The notes under the pieces: model-generated
Database searches by the model: none
What the model saw: only the letters and a program-made list of their open reading frames with translations
Told to the model about the DNA's origin: nothing
Shown: one piece after another, positions 11,640-22,677 of the stretch
How positions within the stretch are numbered: position 1 is the stretch's first letter
Layout: each line of letters begins with the position of its first letter
DNA from: Deroplatys truncata
Lineage: Eukaryota; Arthropoda; Insecta; Mantodea; Mantidae
DNA: 64,000 bases
Direction: 5' to 3'
NCBI GenBank assembly: GCA_030765065.1
Contig: CM060989.1
Span: 41,159,501-41,223,500 of the forward strand
Translations under genes and position numbers: made by a program

Positions 11640-11830
11640 TCTTTAATGCTACGGTTCTTAGCGTCCCATTCTATATTGGGCGTGAAAGACCGGAAATTAT
11701 GCTCAGAGGCCTCTTTATCAGGTTTGAGGTTCTTTTAGATGTAAATTTACGATACGGGTTTGAACCCGCAACCTTGGAAACTAAGCACAAAAGATCCGCG
11801 CTAGGTCAAGGTACTCATATAAACATTACA
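11640..11830 (-). repeat. tRNA-like repeat fragment with a perfect B box
   Basis: On the minus strand, GCGGGTTCAAACCCGT (11754-11769) is a textbook Pol III B box inside a self-complementary arm. Upstream CTAGCGCGGATC may be a decayed A box. There is no cloverleaf fold, so I treat it as a SINE or tRNA relic of a different family from S. Confidence 0.4.
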
Positions 11831-12660
11831 ATACATACTAAAATAATACTGAAGTACATTAAAAATACCCCAATATACTTATGCATTTGAACACCTACTT
11901 GTACTTGAACACTAACGGCCATGTGCACCATTCTTGATCAAATCCTTGCTGATCGATGGACAATAAAACGCGATAAAACTTTGACCGCGGTTAAATAATT
12001 TGCTGTGCATCATTGGTATTTCTCGTTCAACGAACCGCCATCAGTTGACCATGCGCCAGGTTGCTGAAAGCTAGTAATTCTACGAGAATTATTCAAAGGA
12101 AAGCAATCAACTCTGTATCCAAAGAGATTACAGTGAAGTTACAATCTCACTGTCTATATCGCTTCGATTTTGTTTTGATTTTGAAAACTTGTATGACTGC
12201 ACATGCTTTTGGCGGTAACGAAAACAGAACACAAAAAGTGGTCTTTAAAAATTTTCTGAGCATGAGATAGACGTTCCGTTGTAACTAGCCCTCTCATATT
12301 CCAATAAAATGGAAAATAGAAGGACTGATTCATGTCCTTTAAAGGACAAGTAGGAGGCGTGGATATATATAGCCTTGCATTTAAAGATTACACAGGTGGG
12401 TTGTAATAACCAAGTAAACAAATTGCTATTTGTTAAAATACTGTGAGTCCTGTTGTGTAAACCTTCGTGAAATTAAAAAAGTTACTTGTAAACTGCATTA
12501 TACCTAGCACTTGATAATACTGCAGAATTCCTTAACTCATAATAATGATGTGACCACATTGTAGGTTAACGAATGCAATAACTGAGTTTTTATTACAGTT
12601 TATATTTCCTTGACTAACGTTATTAAAATGATAACTGAAGTTAAACGAATACTGATGAAA
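11831..12660. other. Unassigned AT-rich DNA
   Basis: I recognise nothing here. The frame at 12061-12270 has no motif. Confidence 0.5.
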
Positions 12661-13631
12661 TACGAGGGCGACACTGAAAATGTTTAAAAAAATCAAACAT
12701 GGATTAGTTTTAAAAAATTTAAATGATTTTGTTGTTTTTCAAAATATTCCCCTTTAACACCAATACATTTTTGCATTCAATGAAACCAGTCCTTAAAGCA
12801 ATGCTACCGCTCTTCCTGAGACACTTCAGAAACCTGTCTTTTATTATGTTCCACTGCTTCACCTGCTTGTCTGTAATTTTTAGAAACCAGAAATCACAAG
12901 GTGCTAGGTCAGGGCTGTGTGGTGGAGGGTGCAGGTGCTGACCTTTAGAACATCCAGATACTCTGTTGTTACTTTCGATGTATGCGACGATGCATTGTCA
13001 AGATGTAACAGAGTTTTCAAGAGTTTGCGGTAAACGGACATTTGTGTACCAATAAACAGTAACGGTATGTCTATCTTCTAATGCTATAGTAGCAACATGG
13101 ACCGTTTTAGAAAGAAAAGGCTAGAAACCGATTGACTTTTCTTTTCAGGAACATAACAATAAATCCAGGATTCATCACCAGTAACGATATTCCAAACAAC
13201 ATTTGAAATGCCGCATGCCAATGACCAATGCCGCCCGAATAAATGCATAATATGTCCGTGGATTTTCAAGCATTGCTCGAACAGCAGCAATATTTTCATC
13301 AGTAATAGCAGTTCTTGGGCGTCCTTCACGTAATTCATCACTAAGAATCAAGCGACCTGTTTTGAATTAGTTGTATCAATTATAAATTGTTGTCTTTGAC
13401 ATATGCATTTTTAAGCCAATTTTCACATTGTTTAGGCTATTTAAAATCGTAAAGTCACTTCCAGAAATGTTATCTAGTCAAATTTATTTTTGGATGAACA
13501 CAAAATCTTTAAAAGATGATAATTAACAAACTATTAGAACACATGAACAAACTACACGGAAATCAAGTCACAAAACATTACAAAGTATTTCATTTGTTTT
13601 TAGAAACATGGCATTCAATATCGTCCTCGTA
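12661..13631 (-). mobile_element. mariner (DD34D) transposon relic
   Basis: The left edge TACGAGGGCGACACTGAAAA is a typical mariner terminal repeat. The right edge, ending TATCGTCCTCGTA at 13631, matches its inverse loosely (TCGNCCTCGTA). A decayed minus-strand mariner transposase fills the interior. Confidence 0.8.
12700..13460 (-). pseudogene. mariner transposase, multiply broken
   Basis: Reading on the minus strand, motifs occur in the family's order. ELLLLMKILLLFEQCLKIHG covers the N-terminal linker. GISNVVWNIVTGDESWIYCY carries the first catalytic Asp. LLHLDNASSHTSKV (about 13000) carries the second. PPHSPDLAPCDFWFLK (about 12925) carries the third Asp of the DD34D triad. The C-terminal 'FIECKNVLVLKGNI' block is followed by a stop near 12725. 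The first two blocks share one frame, but frameshifts separate the others, and the part between the N-terminal linker and GDESW is shortened. The gene is inactive. Confidence 0.85.
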
Positions 13632-13820
13632 ATAAATGCAGGTCTGTATTTCGCACGACATTCGGAAATCCATCGATTTGATCCATCACAGATCTTAAGT
13701 TTGCCCTCCAAAGGAGCTATACAAATCGTGAACAAAAACAGAAATTATTATATCTAAAATACATTAATGACATCGGTGAATGCTAGAAATTCCCCCAATC
13801 ACAATATTAAAAGTTCCTGT

Positions 13821-14472
13821 ATCAATATCAATCAATATCAATTTATTGTCATTAAACAGTTATATAACTGCAATAGACATTGTCAGTATATACAATAATA
13901 CAAATCAATAATACAACATAAACCACACCTTGTGCAACTTTTACAGCAAAAAAGTAACAATTAAATATCAATATCAGATGCATTAAAATCAATAAATTCA
14001 TTAATGGAATAAAATGATTATCCACAAGCCAAGAATGCAAGCGCTTACAAAATATTTTATAAGGCAAATCTTTTACAGCTTGAGGTAGCTTATTAAAAAG
14101 TTTAATACCTGTATAGGAGTAACTTTGAGAAGTTTTCTTAAGTCTATGCTGAGGAATATCAATCATTTGACCATTACGGATATTATAATTATGAATATTG
14201 GATCTCGTGTCATACATATGTTTCATAAAACCCAATACAGTATAAATATATAAATTTATAACAGTCAAAATATTATATCTCTTAAAATAGGGTTTACAAT
14301 GTGTTCTAGTAGTTATCTTAGCCATAATTCTTATAGCTTTCTTTTGCACAAGTAATACATCTTGGATATATGAGCTATTACCCCAAAGTAAAATACCATA
14401 ATTAATAATACTGTGAAAGTATGCAAAATATGAGACACGTATATACTCAAAGGGTACACAATTGACCACTGT
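13821..14472 (-). mobile_element. 5'-truncated LINE, 3' end of reverse-transcriptase ORF plus tail
   Basis: A minus-strand open frame of about 205 codons (14469-13852) matches the C-terminal region after the reverse-transcriptase domain of jockey/CR1-group LINE proteins. Recognisable parts are YFAYFHSIINYGILLWGNSS, VLLVQKKAIRIMAKI, NIHNYNIRNGQMIDIP and YSYTGIKLFNKLPQAVKDLP. The frame is uninterrupted, so this copy is comparatively young, but the catalytic RT part and everything upstream are absent. This is typical of abortive target-primed insertion. The 3' end is a short repeat of TATTGA-type units (13821-13840, plus strand ATCAATATCA twice), the kind of simple tail many LINEs carry in place of poly(A). 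No start codon is expected in a truncated copy. Confidence 0.85.
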
Positions 14473-16115
14473 ATGTTCTAGTTGTTAAATTTGTATTCAT
14501 GGATGAAACAGGCTGACTGCAGTTCTTAGGACACTCTAACCAACCTCTCAGTTACTTAATTTACTGGCTATAACATGTATCCTTTGATAGCAGGAATAGT
14601 TTTAAAAATTTCCTGTCCCTGTGCTCTTCAAGAGGATCGTTTCTTTTTACAATGATCCAGTTTTGACGTTGGCCCCGATTTACGTATTTTAAGTGCATTA
14701 TCTCAATCTCAATAACTTTAAGAAAATGTTAACAAACAGCCATTTCGTGCAACAACCGCAATCAACTGAAATTCTCAGTCCAGCACCATAACCAACTACC
14801 TCGTTTAACTTTGATCATTGTCGATATACCGAAAAATCACGTTGAACGCGGGCAAATGTTGACTTGACCGCGATCAGAATTTTATCGAGATTGATGCACC
14901 TGGCTATAAGAGTTTTTTGCAGAGTTATTAGAGAAAGTTATGTTAATGCAACAACACTTTAATTCTACCTATAACTATTATTCCTTTCGGGTTTGAATCT
15001 TTTCATTATGATTTTAAGATATGAGCTTAATCATTAATTTATAAGTTATTTATTGCTGATAAAGAATACCATCTCAAGTTTTAATTATTAAAGAATTTAA
15101 AATGTAATAAAGAAAATGTCTCAGCTAATTTTAGGATTTTAATTTAAATAAATTCTGTGTTCTGTCTCTGACACACATACACCTACACAGTAGTGTAGTG
15201 AGGGAGTTTACAGAGAAAATAACCTTTTCTTTCTTGCAAAGCCGAAATGAACGAAAGCTGGAAGCTCCTCCCTGGCATTTCAGTAAGGAGATTAAGAAGA
15301 AAAATAATCTGCAGCATGTACCTTGCATTATTAGCCACGTGATCATCTTGGGAGGGTTGGGGAAATTGGTTATTCTGGTGCAGTATTTCTCAGATTCCAA
15401 GAAATGAGACCTTTCCAACCCTACATTAATCAGCATTCAAGATGTCTACACAAAACTCTATAAGAGCCCTCGCCATATATATTATATTTTCCTCGGGAAA
15501 AGATGAAATGAAGAAGGAAAACTTACTAAAAACCTGCGCCATCTCTCTCTTTTCACACCAAGAAAAAATATATAAGAAGACTCGTGCAGAAATATGATGA
15601 AGAAAGAAGTGGGAGCGAGGGCAGAGAGAAAGTTAATGAAAAGAAGACACAAGCATGGAGGAATGAGAGTGAGTGAAGCGACCTCTATCTCACTCGCCCC
15701 CGTGTTTTGGTTTTCATTCGCTGCCGTGCCCCCTCCCCCCTCCCAAAAAAAACTCATCTAGGAAACCGAGAGCCTGCATGGATGTGCCAGGAAAATGAAA
15801 TTGGGCCCCGCACTTCCCTTTAGTGAGCGCGCACCCACCCCCCTCCCCCCCAACACACGTGCCTTGGGAGAGGTTGGTCTCTCCTATAATATAAAAGATA
15901 TATAATAAGAGGAGTGTGTTCGTTATGATGGTTATATTCCCGAAGGATGAATCAGTCTTCTCTGTATGTTCCTCTCTCTGCCTCTACATACCTCTACAGT
16001 ACACGTTATCTTATGAAAGTAAATGCACAAGGATGCCTTGTGCTGGAGTTTACTTGAGCATTAATTATATCGTTTATTTATTTGTGCTGTGAGGCAGTAT
16101 TTTATATCACAGCAC
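14473..16115. other. Unassigned; CT-rich and G-rich patches
   Basis: No gene or repeat is recognised. Positions 15480-15760 are purine-rich on the plus strand, and 15715-15860 hold several C-runs. The open frames at 15131-15757 follow this base composition and carry no family motif. Confidence 0.5.
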
Positions 16116-16920
16116 TGTGAATGCCAGAGTGATTGTAGTGTAAACTAACATTATTGTATGACAATGATTTTAGATGTTTGTTAGCCATAAGCATTGTTAG
16201 GAAATAAGTTTACACGGCCTCACTGAAACTGACAATAGAGTGGGTAACAATGAAGCGAGGGGGTGAGTTGTTTATCGCTTAGAAGAGACAAACAAATGAC
16301 GTCAGGGTAGCGTGCCGTTCTTTAGAAATGGAGGGAATATCTTCCCTAGAGCATATGTATTAGTAATTATGATTAGCTTACAAAACAGACCCTAGTGTTG
16401 GCGCGATTGAGTAACCAATAGTAGCTCAATTATAATGTTTAGGCATTTCGAGGTGAAGGAGTATAAATTCTCGAGCCATAAGCATGTTTCACGCAGTTCA
16501 AAAGAATCATTCGCGAGGCACACATCACGCAGTTCTAAGAAATCTCTCGCGAGTACACATCACGCAGTTCTACAGAATCATTCACGAGGTAAACGTCGCG
16601 CAGTCTTGAGGAATCTCTCCCGAGGTGAACGTCATATCTCTCGCGTCGTAAAGTTAGTTACAAAATGTGAAGTACGGACAACTATTACGACAGTAATTAC
16701 ATTCGAAAATGTAACAGTTTCAGTCAGGTGTGTATCAAGATTAAAGATGAGAAATTAATTAACTGTGACGGCAATAAGACTGAAAATAAATTCTTTTATC
16801 AGTGTTATCTTTTAGTAACAACTCCTGTTCGTTTACACGCCCCACTTAGAGATATTTACTCGACTGAGTAATAATAGCTAGCCGGAGGACAAAGAACAAA
16901 TTTTAAAAAATAATAAAACA
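16116..16920 (+). repeat. LTR-like unit, first of a tandem pair
   Basis: The unit starts TGTGAATGCCAGAGTGATT and ends ...AATAAAACA. This gives the TG...CA frame of an LTR, though that alone is weak evidence. It contains a TATA-like GTATAAATTC (16460) and an AATAAA (16783-16790), compatible with U3-R-U5 order. A second, shorter version follows after only 10 bases. Nothing coding lies between them. The 107-codon open frame at 16435-16758 runs through the internal minisatellite and is probably accidental. Alternatives are a tandem segmental duplication or an unusual composite element. Confidence 0.6.
16488..16640 (+). repeat. Minisatellite of about 35-40-bp units inside the LTR-like unit
   Basis: About four imperfect units contain CACGCAGTTC...AGAATC/T..TCGCGAGG. 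The second LTR-like unit (near 17265-17300) keeps only one, which accounts for most of the 150-bp length difference between the two. Confidence 0.75.
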
Positions 16921-16930
16921 ATTCACATGC

Positions 16931-17585
16931 TGTGAATGCCAGAGTGATTATAGTGTAAATTAATATATTGTATGATTTTAGATGTTTGTTAGCCATAAGG
17001 ATTGTTAGGAAATAAGTTTGCACGGCCTAACTGAAACTGACAATTGAAGTGGGTAACAATAAACCGAGGGGGTAAGTTGTTTGTCACTAAGAAGAGAAAT
17101 CCGAAATTGACGTCAGGGCTGCGTGCCTTTTCTAGAAATGGAGGGAATATCTTCCCTAGAGCATATAGTTAGTAGTAGTGATTGGCTGACCAAAACATTC
17201 GCTAAAGTTGGTGCAATTTGGTAACCAATAGGAGCTATATTATAATGTTTAGGCAATTCGAGGTGGAGTTCTGAAGAATCTCTCACGAGGTACACGTCGC
17301 AGAATTAGTTACAAAAACGCAAAGTACGCGAAGTAATTGGTGCGCGGCAACGACTGTAGTTACATTCAGAAATATCACAGTTTCAGTCAGGCGTGTATAA
17401 AGATTAAATACGTCAATTATTAATTAAGCGTGATGGCAATAAAAGTCTAGATTCAATTTTTTTTATCAGTGTTATCTTTTAGTAACAACTCCTTTCCGTT
17501 TACATACCCTGCTTAGAGACACGTGCTCGACTGAGTTATAATAGCAAGCCGGAGGACAAAGAACCCAAATTTTAAAAAAAAAACA
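16931..17585 (+). repeat. LTR-like unit, second of the tandem pair
   Basis: This is the same sequence as 16116-16920 with clear divergence. It shares the start TGTGAATGCCAGAGTGATT, the GGAATATCTTCCCTAGAGCA block, TTATCAGTGTTATCTTTTAG, GCCGGAGGACAAAGAAC and the A-rich end. It lacks most of the minisatellite. A 10-bp spacer, ATTCACATGC, separates the two units. Confidence 0.65.
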
Positions 17586-17694
17586 ATAAGCGTCCAACAA
17601 ATAAGATAACAAACTCATCTGAGAACTGCGACAACTTTAAAAGCTCTATAGTATCTCATAACTGGCGCATTTATTTTATCTCATTCTGTTTATT

Positions 17695-18505
17695 TTTCTA
17701 CCACGTAAGTAGAAGGTAGAGAAGGTATTGCATTCCACCCAAAAATTTGATACCGAGAATTCACCGGAAATCATATTTAGAAGGTGGTCAGTGTGTGTAT
17801 CTATAAACAGCATAACTCAAAAACAAAACGTCGAATAAATGCCAAACGTGGTATTCAAGTTCAGTACATTCCAAAGATGCGACATGAAGGTTTTAAAGAA
17901 AATCCCCCAACCCAAACTACCCTTTATCTGGAACATTTTTTCGAAATGTTTGATTTTCTAAAAAATTTGTCTAACGATTTTAATTAAAATACCATCTATT
18001 AAAGATATTTACATTACAAATAAAATGTATGTCTTTTTTCTGGGAATAGCCTAGAAAGTTCTCTTCATTCGACAGGGATTTTGTATAATCTTGTATAACT
18101 GGTAAACGTTAAGTGATAGACAAAAACGTACCACACAAAAAATGCAGATCTCTTCAAAACACACAATTTTGTGCCATAAGCCGTTTCTGAGATATCTGTT
18201 ATTAAAGGTTTGAATTGTTCAATATTTGTCGTTTTTTTAAGTCCCAATAATTTTCAGTTGTTTCTCGCGATTGCATGGAAAAAAGTATGGAATTTTAAGA
18301 CCAGCATACAGCGTTTCAATTGTTGAAGATTTGACTGTCGCTGTTCCCTTTGTACCTATAACGAAGTTTGCAATGTAACTATTTCTACAAAGGTGTATTA
18401 GAATTAAAATGTTGTAGATAGAAAAATAAGCTTTAGAAAGAATTTGTGTGCTCACTAATGAATATAGAGGGTAGAGAAATTCGTGCGGAAGTTTCAAATA
18501 TTTTT
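17695..18505 (-). mobile_element. Family H repeat, near-full-length copy
   Basis: It runs from the right-end palindrome (minus strand CTACTTACGTGGTAG) through the internal blocks to a diverged left end with TTTCTCTACCCTCTAT. It belongs to the sub-type with GAATGAAGAGGACTTC in place of CACAATGAAGAATACTTTT, and its CA tract is almost absent. Open frames at 17784-17987 and 18065-18518 are shadows. Confidence 0.88.
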
Positions 18506-18855
18506 CTTTATAGTCCATGTTTCACAACAATAGGGGTTGGAATCGTCCTTGTCTTATAAAATGTTTGTAGTATCCTTTCTTAGTTCTTATTAATATTCCA
18601 CAATTATTTTCGAATTATTTACTTTATTATTTAAATCTTGATTTTCTGTGCATTATACTGCATCTAAAATAATTACATGTTTTTACTTGTTCTAGGACTA
18701 TGTTACTTATTACTATTTTGGATCTTAAGAGGGTACATTCCATGGAAGGCCATTGCTTTTGTTTTATTAATTGATTTCTCTAGTCCATATTTTGCTAGCA
18801 CATTTCCTTGTTCAAAAGCATTTTTCTGGAGATGATTTTTTTTCTTGGATTATCA
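18506..18855. other. Unassigned AT-rich DNA
   Basis: No repeat or gene was recognised between the family H copy and the family M element. Confidence 0.5.
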
Positions 18856-19391
18856 TACAGGGTGATTTATGAAGAACTGACACATTTATTTCTTTAATTG
18901 TTTCAAAACGAGTTATGCTAGCGACAACTTATTATACCTGATATGCAGAAGAATTTTGGGAGATTATTTACCTCTATAACAAATGTTGAAAATGTCCTCC
19001 ATCCTACATAAGGCACAACTCAACACGTCGTTCTATGTTACTGGGCACTCGTTGTAGGACTCTGTTGTCAATAACTTGAATCTCCTGTGTAATGTTGTGC
19101 TTCAGATCGTCCAATGTCTGGGGACGTGTGGCATAAACCCTGTCCTTTAAGCAACCCCATAGAAAGAAGTCTGGCGATGTCAAATTCGGAGATATCGGTG
19201 GCCACAGGTTCTTGGAAATTATCCGGACGTCAAAGAAACTTCCAGTTAGTGCAATGGATTTATTTGATGTAATGGCATGTAGCGCCGTCCTGTTGAAAAT
19301 ATCCTTGACTCGGCTCTACGTCGTCTAGTTGCTCAGCAAACTCCATTCAAATCCGTTAGTACTTTGCAGTGCTCAAGTTGTTAAAAAAATA

Positions 19392-20133
19392 TCTGATGTG
19401 TTACACTCACATGACTTTCTCTACTCTTGTAAAACTATTTTTACAAACGCTTATTCTCCATCTACTTCATGTTAATCGAGATAAACATTTGAAGACTCTA
19501 TCCTATTGCTAAGTTTCTTGTAAATGTAAGGGGAATATATATTTACAAGCAATATAGAAATACAGTAGCCTTTAAGCATATACTTATCTCTTAATAGCTG
19601 GTTGCTAGGTGCAGCACCATTCCCTTTGCCACAGATTAATACTCTTTGCATATCCAAGACAAAAAAAAATGAATAACGGATTCCCATTTGAGAAAACAAG
19701 TATTGAAAAATTTAAGGGAATAACAAGCAATATCTCGAAAATGGTTCACTCAACAAAAAAATATATATGACATAAATTGTGTATTTTAACGCAACCTACA
19801 TTTTATGTGTAGTAAAATTTTGTCTATCTCTTATGGTTTACCAGTTATGCAAAAGTCGTTCACAATGAAGAATACTTTTGGAGATATTCCCAGAAAATTC
19901 AAGATATACATTTTATTTGTCATGCAAATATCTTAAACGTATGATATTTTAATCAAAATCGTTAGAGCCATTTTTGAAAAAATTAAAATTTTCGAAAAAT
20001 GTTCCATGTAAAGGGTAGTCTGGGGTGGGGGAATTTTCTTGAAAACCTTCGTGTCGCATCTCTGGAAGATATTGAACCTAATACCAAGGTTGGTGTTTAT
20101 CCGACTGTTCGTTTCTGAGTTATGCTATTCACA

Positions 20134-20175
<42 letters not shown>

Positions 20176-20316
20176 GAGACACACGGACATGTTTCCAAAA
20201 ATGTGTTTTTTGGATTCAGGGGGTCTCAAAACATGTATTTCCGGTGAAATCTCGGTATCGAATTTTTGGGTGGAATACAATACTTCCCCTACTTACTATA
20301 CGTAGTAGAGAAAGTA
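19392..20316 (+). mobile_element. Family H repeat, complete copy nested in family M (reference copy)
   Basis: This is the best-delimited member, because the uninterrupted family M copy at 61735 shows the empty site near 62255. The left end is TCTGATGTGTTACACTCACATG, where ATGTG...CACAT can pair, followed by ACTTTCTCTACT. The right end is ACTTCCCCTACTTACTATAC, then GTAGTAGAGAAAGTA: an imperfect palindrome 8 nt from the terminus. AGTAGAGAAAGT is the inverted repeat of the inset left motif. A (CA)n tract lies at 20135-20172. There is no protein-coding capacity. The termini fit asymmetric inverted repeats and the 3' hairpin of Helentron/Helitron2 non-autonomous elements; a MITE is the main alternative. 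Confidence 0.92.
20135..20172 (+). repeat. (CA)n microsatellite inside family H
   Basis: This is a run of about 19 AC units at the position where all family H copies carry a CA tract of variable length. Confidence 0.95.
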
Positions 20317-21123
20317 AAAACGGCCCCACTATTCTCTGCGCGGATATTGCGCACCACACTCCGATTTCAACCGGGTGCATAGGTGCTTCATGAAATAACA
20401 TGTGGATTTTCGCTGGCCCAATACGTGAGTTATTTGAGTTCACATAGCCGGATAAATGGAACCATATTTTATGTGTGAACCAAGTGATGGACAATACGGC
20501 TGGATTTTGCACAATGAACGCCTGAAACCAACAACAATAATTCAGTTGTCCATCCTTATCTGGTTCCTGTAACTGATTGGCAACCGTAATCCTATACGGC
20601 TTTAGGCCTGCACTTTTCACAGCTCTCTGACACATTGAGTAGCTGTACCCTGTTTCCTGCGACAAACATCTTAATGATTTTTTGTGTTTCTGATCCAGTC
20701 CTGCTCTTACGTCAACAGCAACCGTGGGAAGCCTAGATGAATGAGTTTTGCCTTTTTCACTCACCAGTTGTTTCCAATTTGTTTACCAGCCCCAGTATTG
20801 TGTTTCTTTGGGGAGGATTCCGAACACCAAATTCTCTCCGGTAGCTGTAATTGAATTCGTAATCCAGTATTGCTTTACAAGGAAGAGTCGTTCATTTAAT
20901 GTGTACTCCATTTTTACGTTGACTAGAACAAAATTTCAAAAACAGTTGCCGATAATAAAACTAACAATTACGAATAAAACATGAACATCTGCGCATCTAG
21001 TGACAGGAAATCAAAACTCCAAATCATTCTGCTTCATTTGGTGCTAAAAGTGCGGCATTTAGTGAATTTCGAACAGAATAATTAAAGAAAGAAGTGTGCC
21101 AGTTCTTCATAAATCATCCTGTA

Positions 21124-22086
21124 GTGTCGTTAGTATAGGATAGCATATTCATTGTATTATTCCTATTTAGTTAAGACTCCAAATGGACATGTTCCTTTTA
21201 TTTCTCTTTTATTTATTAAGAAATCATATATTTCCTAATCTAACCCTTTAATTTAGTTGCTTTATACATATTTTGTTAATTGATACATGTGTGAGGTATC
21301 TTTTCTTTTCTAATATTTGCTGGCAACGAAATGTGTATTGCAAATCTATCTGGATTTAACAAGTAGAAGACCGAAGTCAGGTGAATACAATACATAAGAT
21401 TTTTTGCCAACACGCTTTGATGGGCTCGCACATACATTATTGCGGATTGGCCGCGTTTGAAAGTGAATCACCGGTCCTTGGCGATACAGGAAGACGTGGG
21501 AAAAGCTGCGAGCTAGCTCATTTCATATTGACGGCCGAGTAAATGGTTATGGCTGTAAGGTTAATGAGTAGGCTGCCTGGTATCGCGTGGCGATCAACAA
21601 CTTCTTCTAAACGGCGATTACTGTTGTACGTGGTTGACGCACGCTGGCCAGCTGGGAGCCTATAAATTTGTTTCCAGCTGCACTGCCTAATCCTTACCTC
21701 TTATTTCTAACACTGGCTTAACATTTGCACGAGTACAAGCACTTCCAACTGGAGATAAGGGCTTCAGAATATTAGCATATGAACCTTCTTGTTAATATCA
21801 ACAGGTTTCAAAACAATCCTACTACTCAATGATGATCAGATTATCACAGTTGAACATGAAATTGCCTTACAAGTGTTATTAAATTAAATCACACATCTTA
21901 TACATGAAAATATCCCCAAATAAGACCAAATCAATGACATTCATTTTACACCAACTATTTACAGTTAACGTCAGATAATAAAATAGTAGAACAAATAACC
22001 TAAATAATTGAATAAAAACGACGATAAAAGATAATAAACCGTTTATTTAATGTAAACAAATAATGAAATGAGATAGTATAATACAT
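21124..22086. other. Unassigned
   Basis: No repeat or gene was recognised. A patch at 21430-21680 is GC-richer than the rest. Confidence 0.5.
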
Positions 22087-22677
22087 TTAAATTAAGCAAA
22101 TAAATAATTTATATTGGATTGGCCACGGAGCAGACCCGGCACTGATCCACATAGGTAATATACTACCTACGCCCCACAAGGGGACGTCCCGGGAGAAAGG
22201 ACGAGGCGAGAGGGGACACCGGGCGGCCGGAACCAGGAGTGACTGCACAGAAATGGCAGGGTCCCTAAGCTTCCAGAGAGAAACCCCCGGCAGACGGAGA
22301 GAAACCCCATGCTGCACAGAGAGGTCCAACGTCCCTCAAGTGGGTTCGGATACCCTCAGTAGCTAGCCGAAAGCGGAGGGACGGAGAGAGTCACAAAGAA
22401 AAGAGCATACTTTTCGTCTGCCAAACTGTACTGAGACAACATCGCCGACACTTCCAACCCTGAAAGAGACTAAAGGATGAAAGATGAAGTGAAATGAGAA
22501 TGGAGATGAAATGGGACAGGAAATACGGTGGATTCAAGAATCTTTCCCAGCATTCGTCTGGCGACACAGGAAAACACCCGTAAAAACCCATGGGTCAGAA
22601 AGGTCTGCCATGGGAATCGAACCCACGACCTCCCGAATGCGGGCCACAAGCTAACGGCCTGAGCCATCCCGGTCGGT
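22087..22677 (-). repeat. tRNA-derived SINE, family S, long-tail subtype
   Basis: Reading on the minus strand from 22677, GACCGGGATGGCTCAGGCCG gives an A box (TGGCTCAGGCC) and GTGGGTTCGATTCCCA (22611-22626) a perfect B box. The family S core then follows (CCCATGGGTTTTTACGGG, CCAGACGAATGCTGGG, TCATCTCCATTCTCATTTCA). A long GC-rich extension runs to about 22110 and is shared only with the copy at 49355-49856. The short open frames here are products of the SINE. Confidence 0.9.

Larger units (their letters stand above)
18900..20790 (-). pseudogene. Family M transposase, split by an inserted repeat and mutated
   Basis: The N-terminal and middle part lies at about 20790-20320. VRAGLDQKHKKSLRCLSQ is a helix-turn-helix region. 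WFHLSGYVNSNNSRIGPAK and HEAPMHPVEIGVWCAISAQR are catalytic-core blocks shared with D,DxD insect mariners. The first catalytic Asp is lost: FTHKIWFHL stands where FTDEAWFHL is expected. The rest of the core lies left of the insertion (19390-18900). There, QQDGATCH carries the second Asp and, in the frame after ISKNLWPP, SPDFF-like sequence marks the third. About 38 residues separate the last two acids. Stops and the 925-bp insertion inactivate it. Confidence 0.85.
18856..21123 (-). mobile_element. Family M mariner-like transposon, interrupted by family H
   Basis: The left edge TACAGGGTGATTTATGAAGA and the inverted right edge (minus strand TACAGGATGATTTATGAAGA) form terminal repeats that extend about 50 bp, with the TA target at both ends. 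Without the nested family H copy (19392-20316) it is about 1.34 kb, the same as the copy at 61735-63076. The right half still gives a 182-codon frame. Confidence 0.93.

Noticed and set aside
15131..15757. Three open frames of 69-101 codons
   Set aside because: They follow purine/pyrimidine-biased composition, overlap on both strands and contain no recognisable motif.
16435..16758. 107-codon frame rich in Ser, Arg and His
   Set aside because: Its middle is the translation of a minisatellite inside an LTR-like repeat, and the sister copy at 16931-17585 does not keep the frame.
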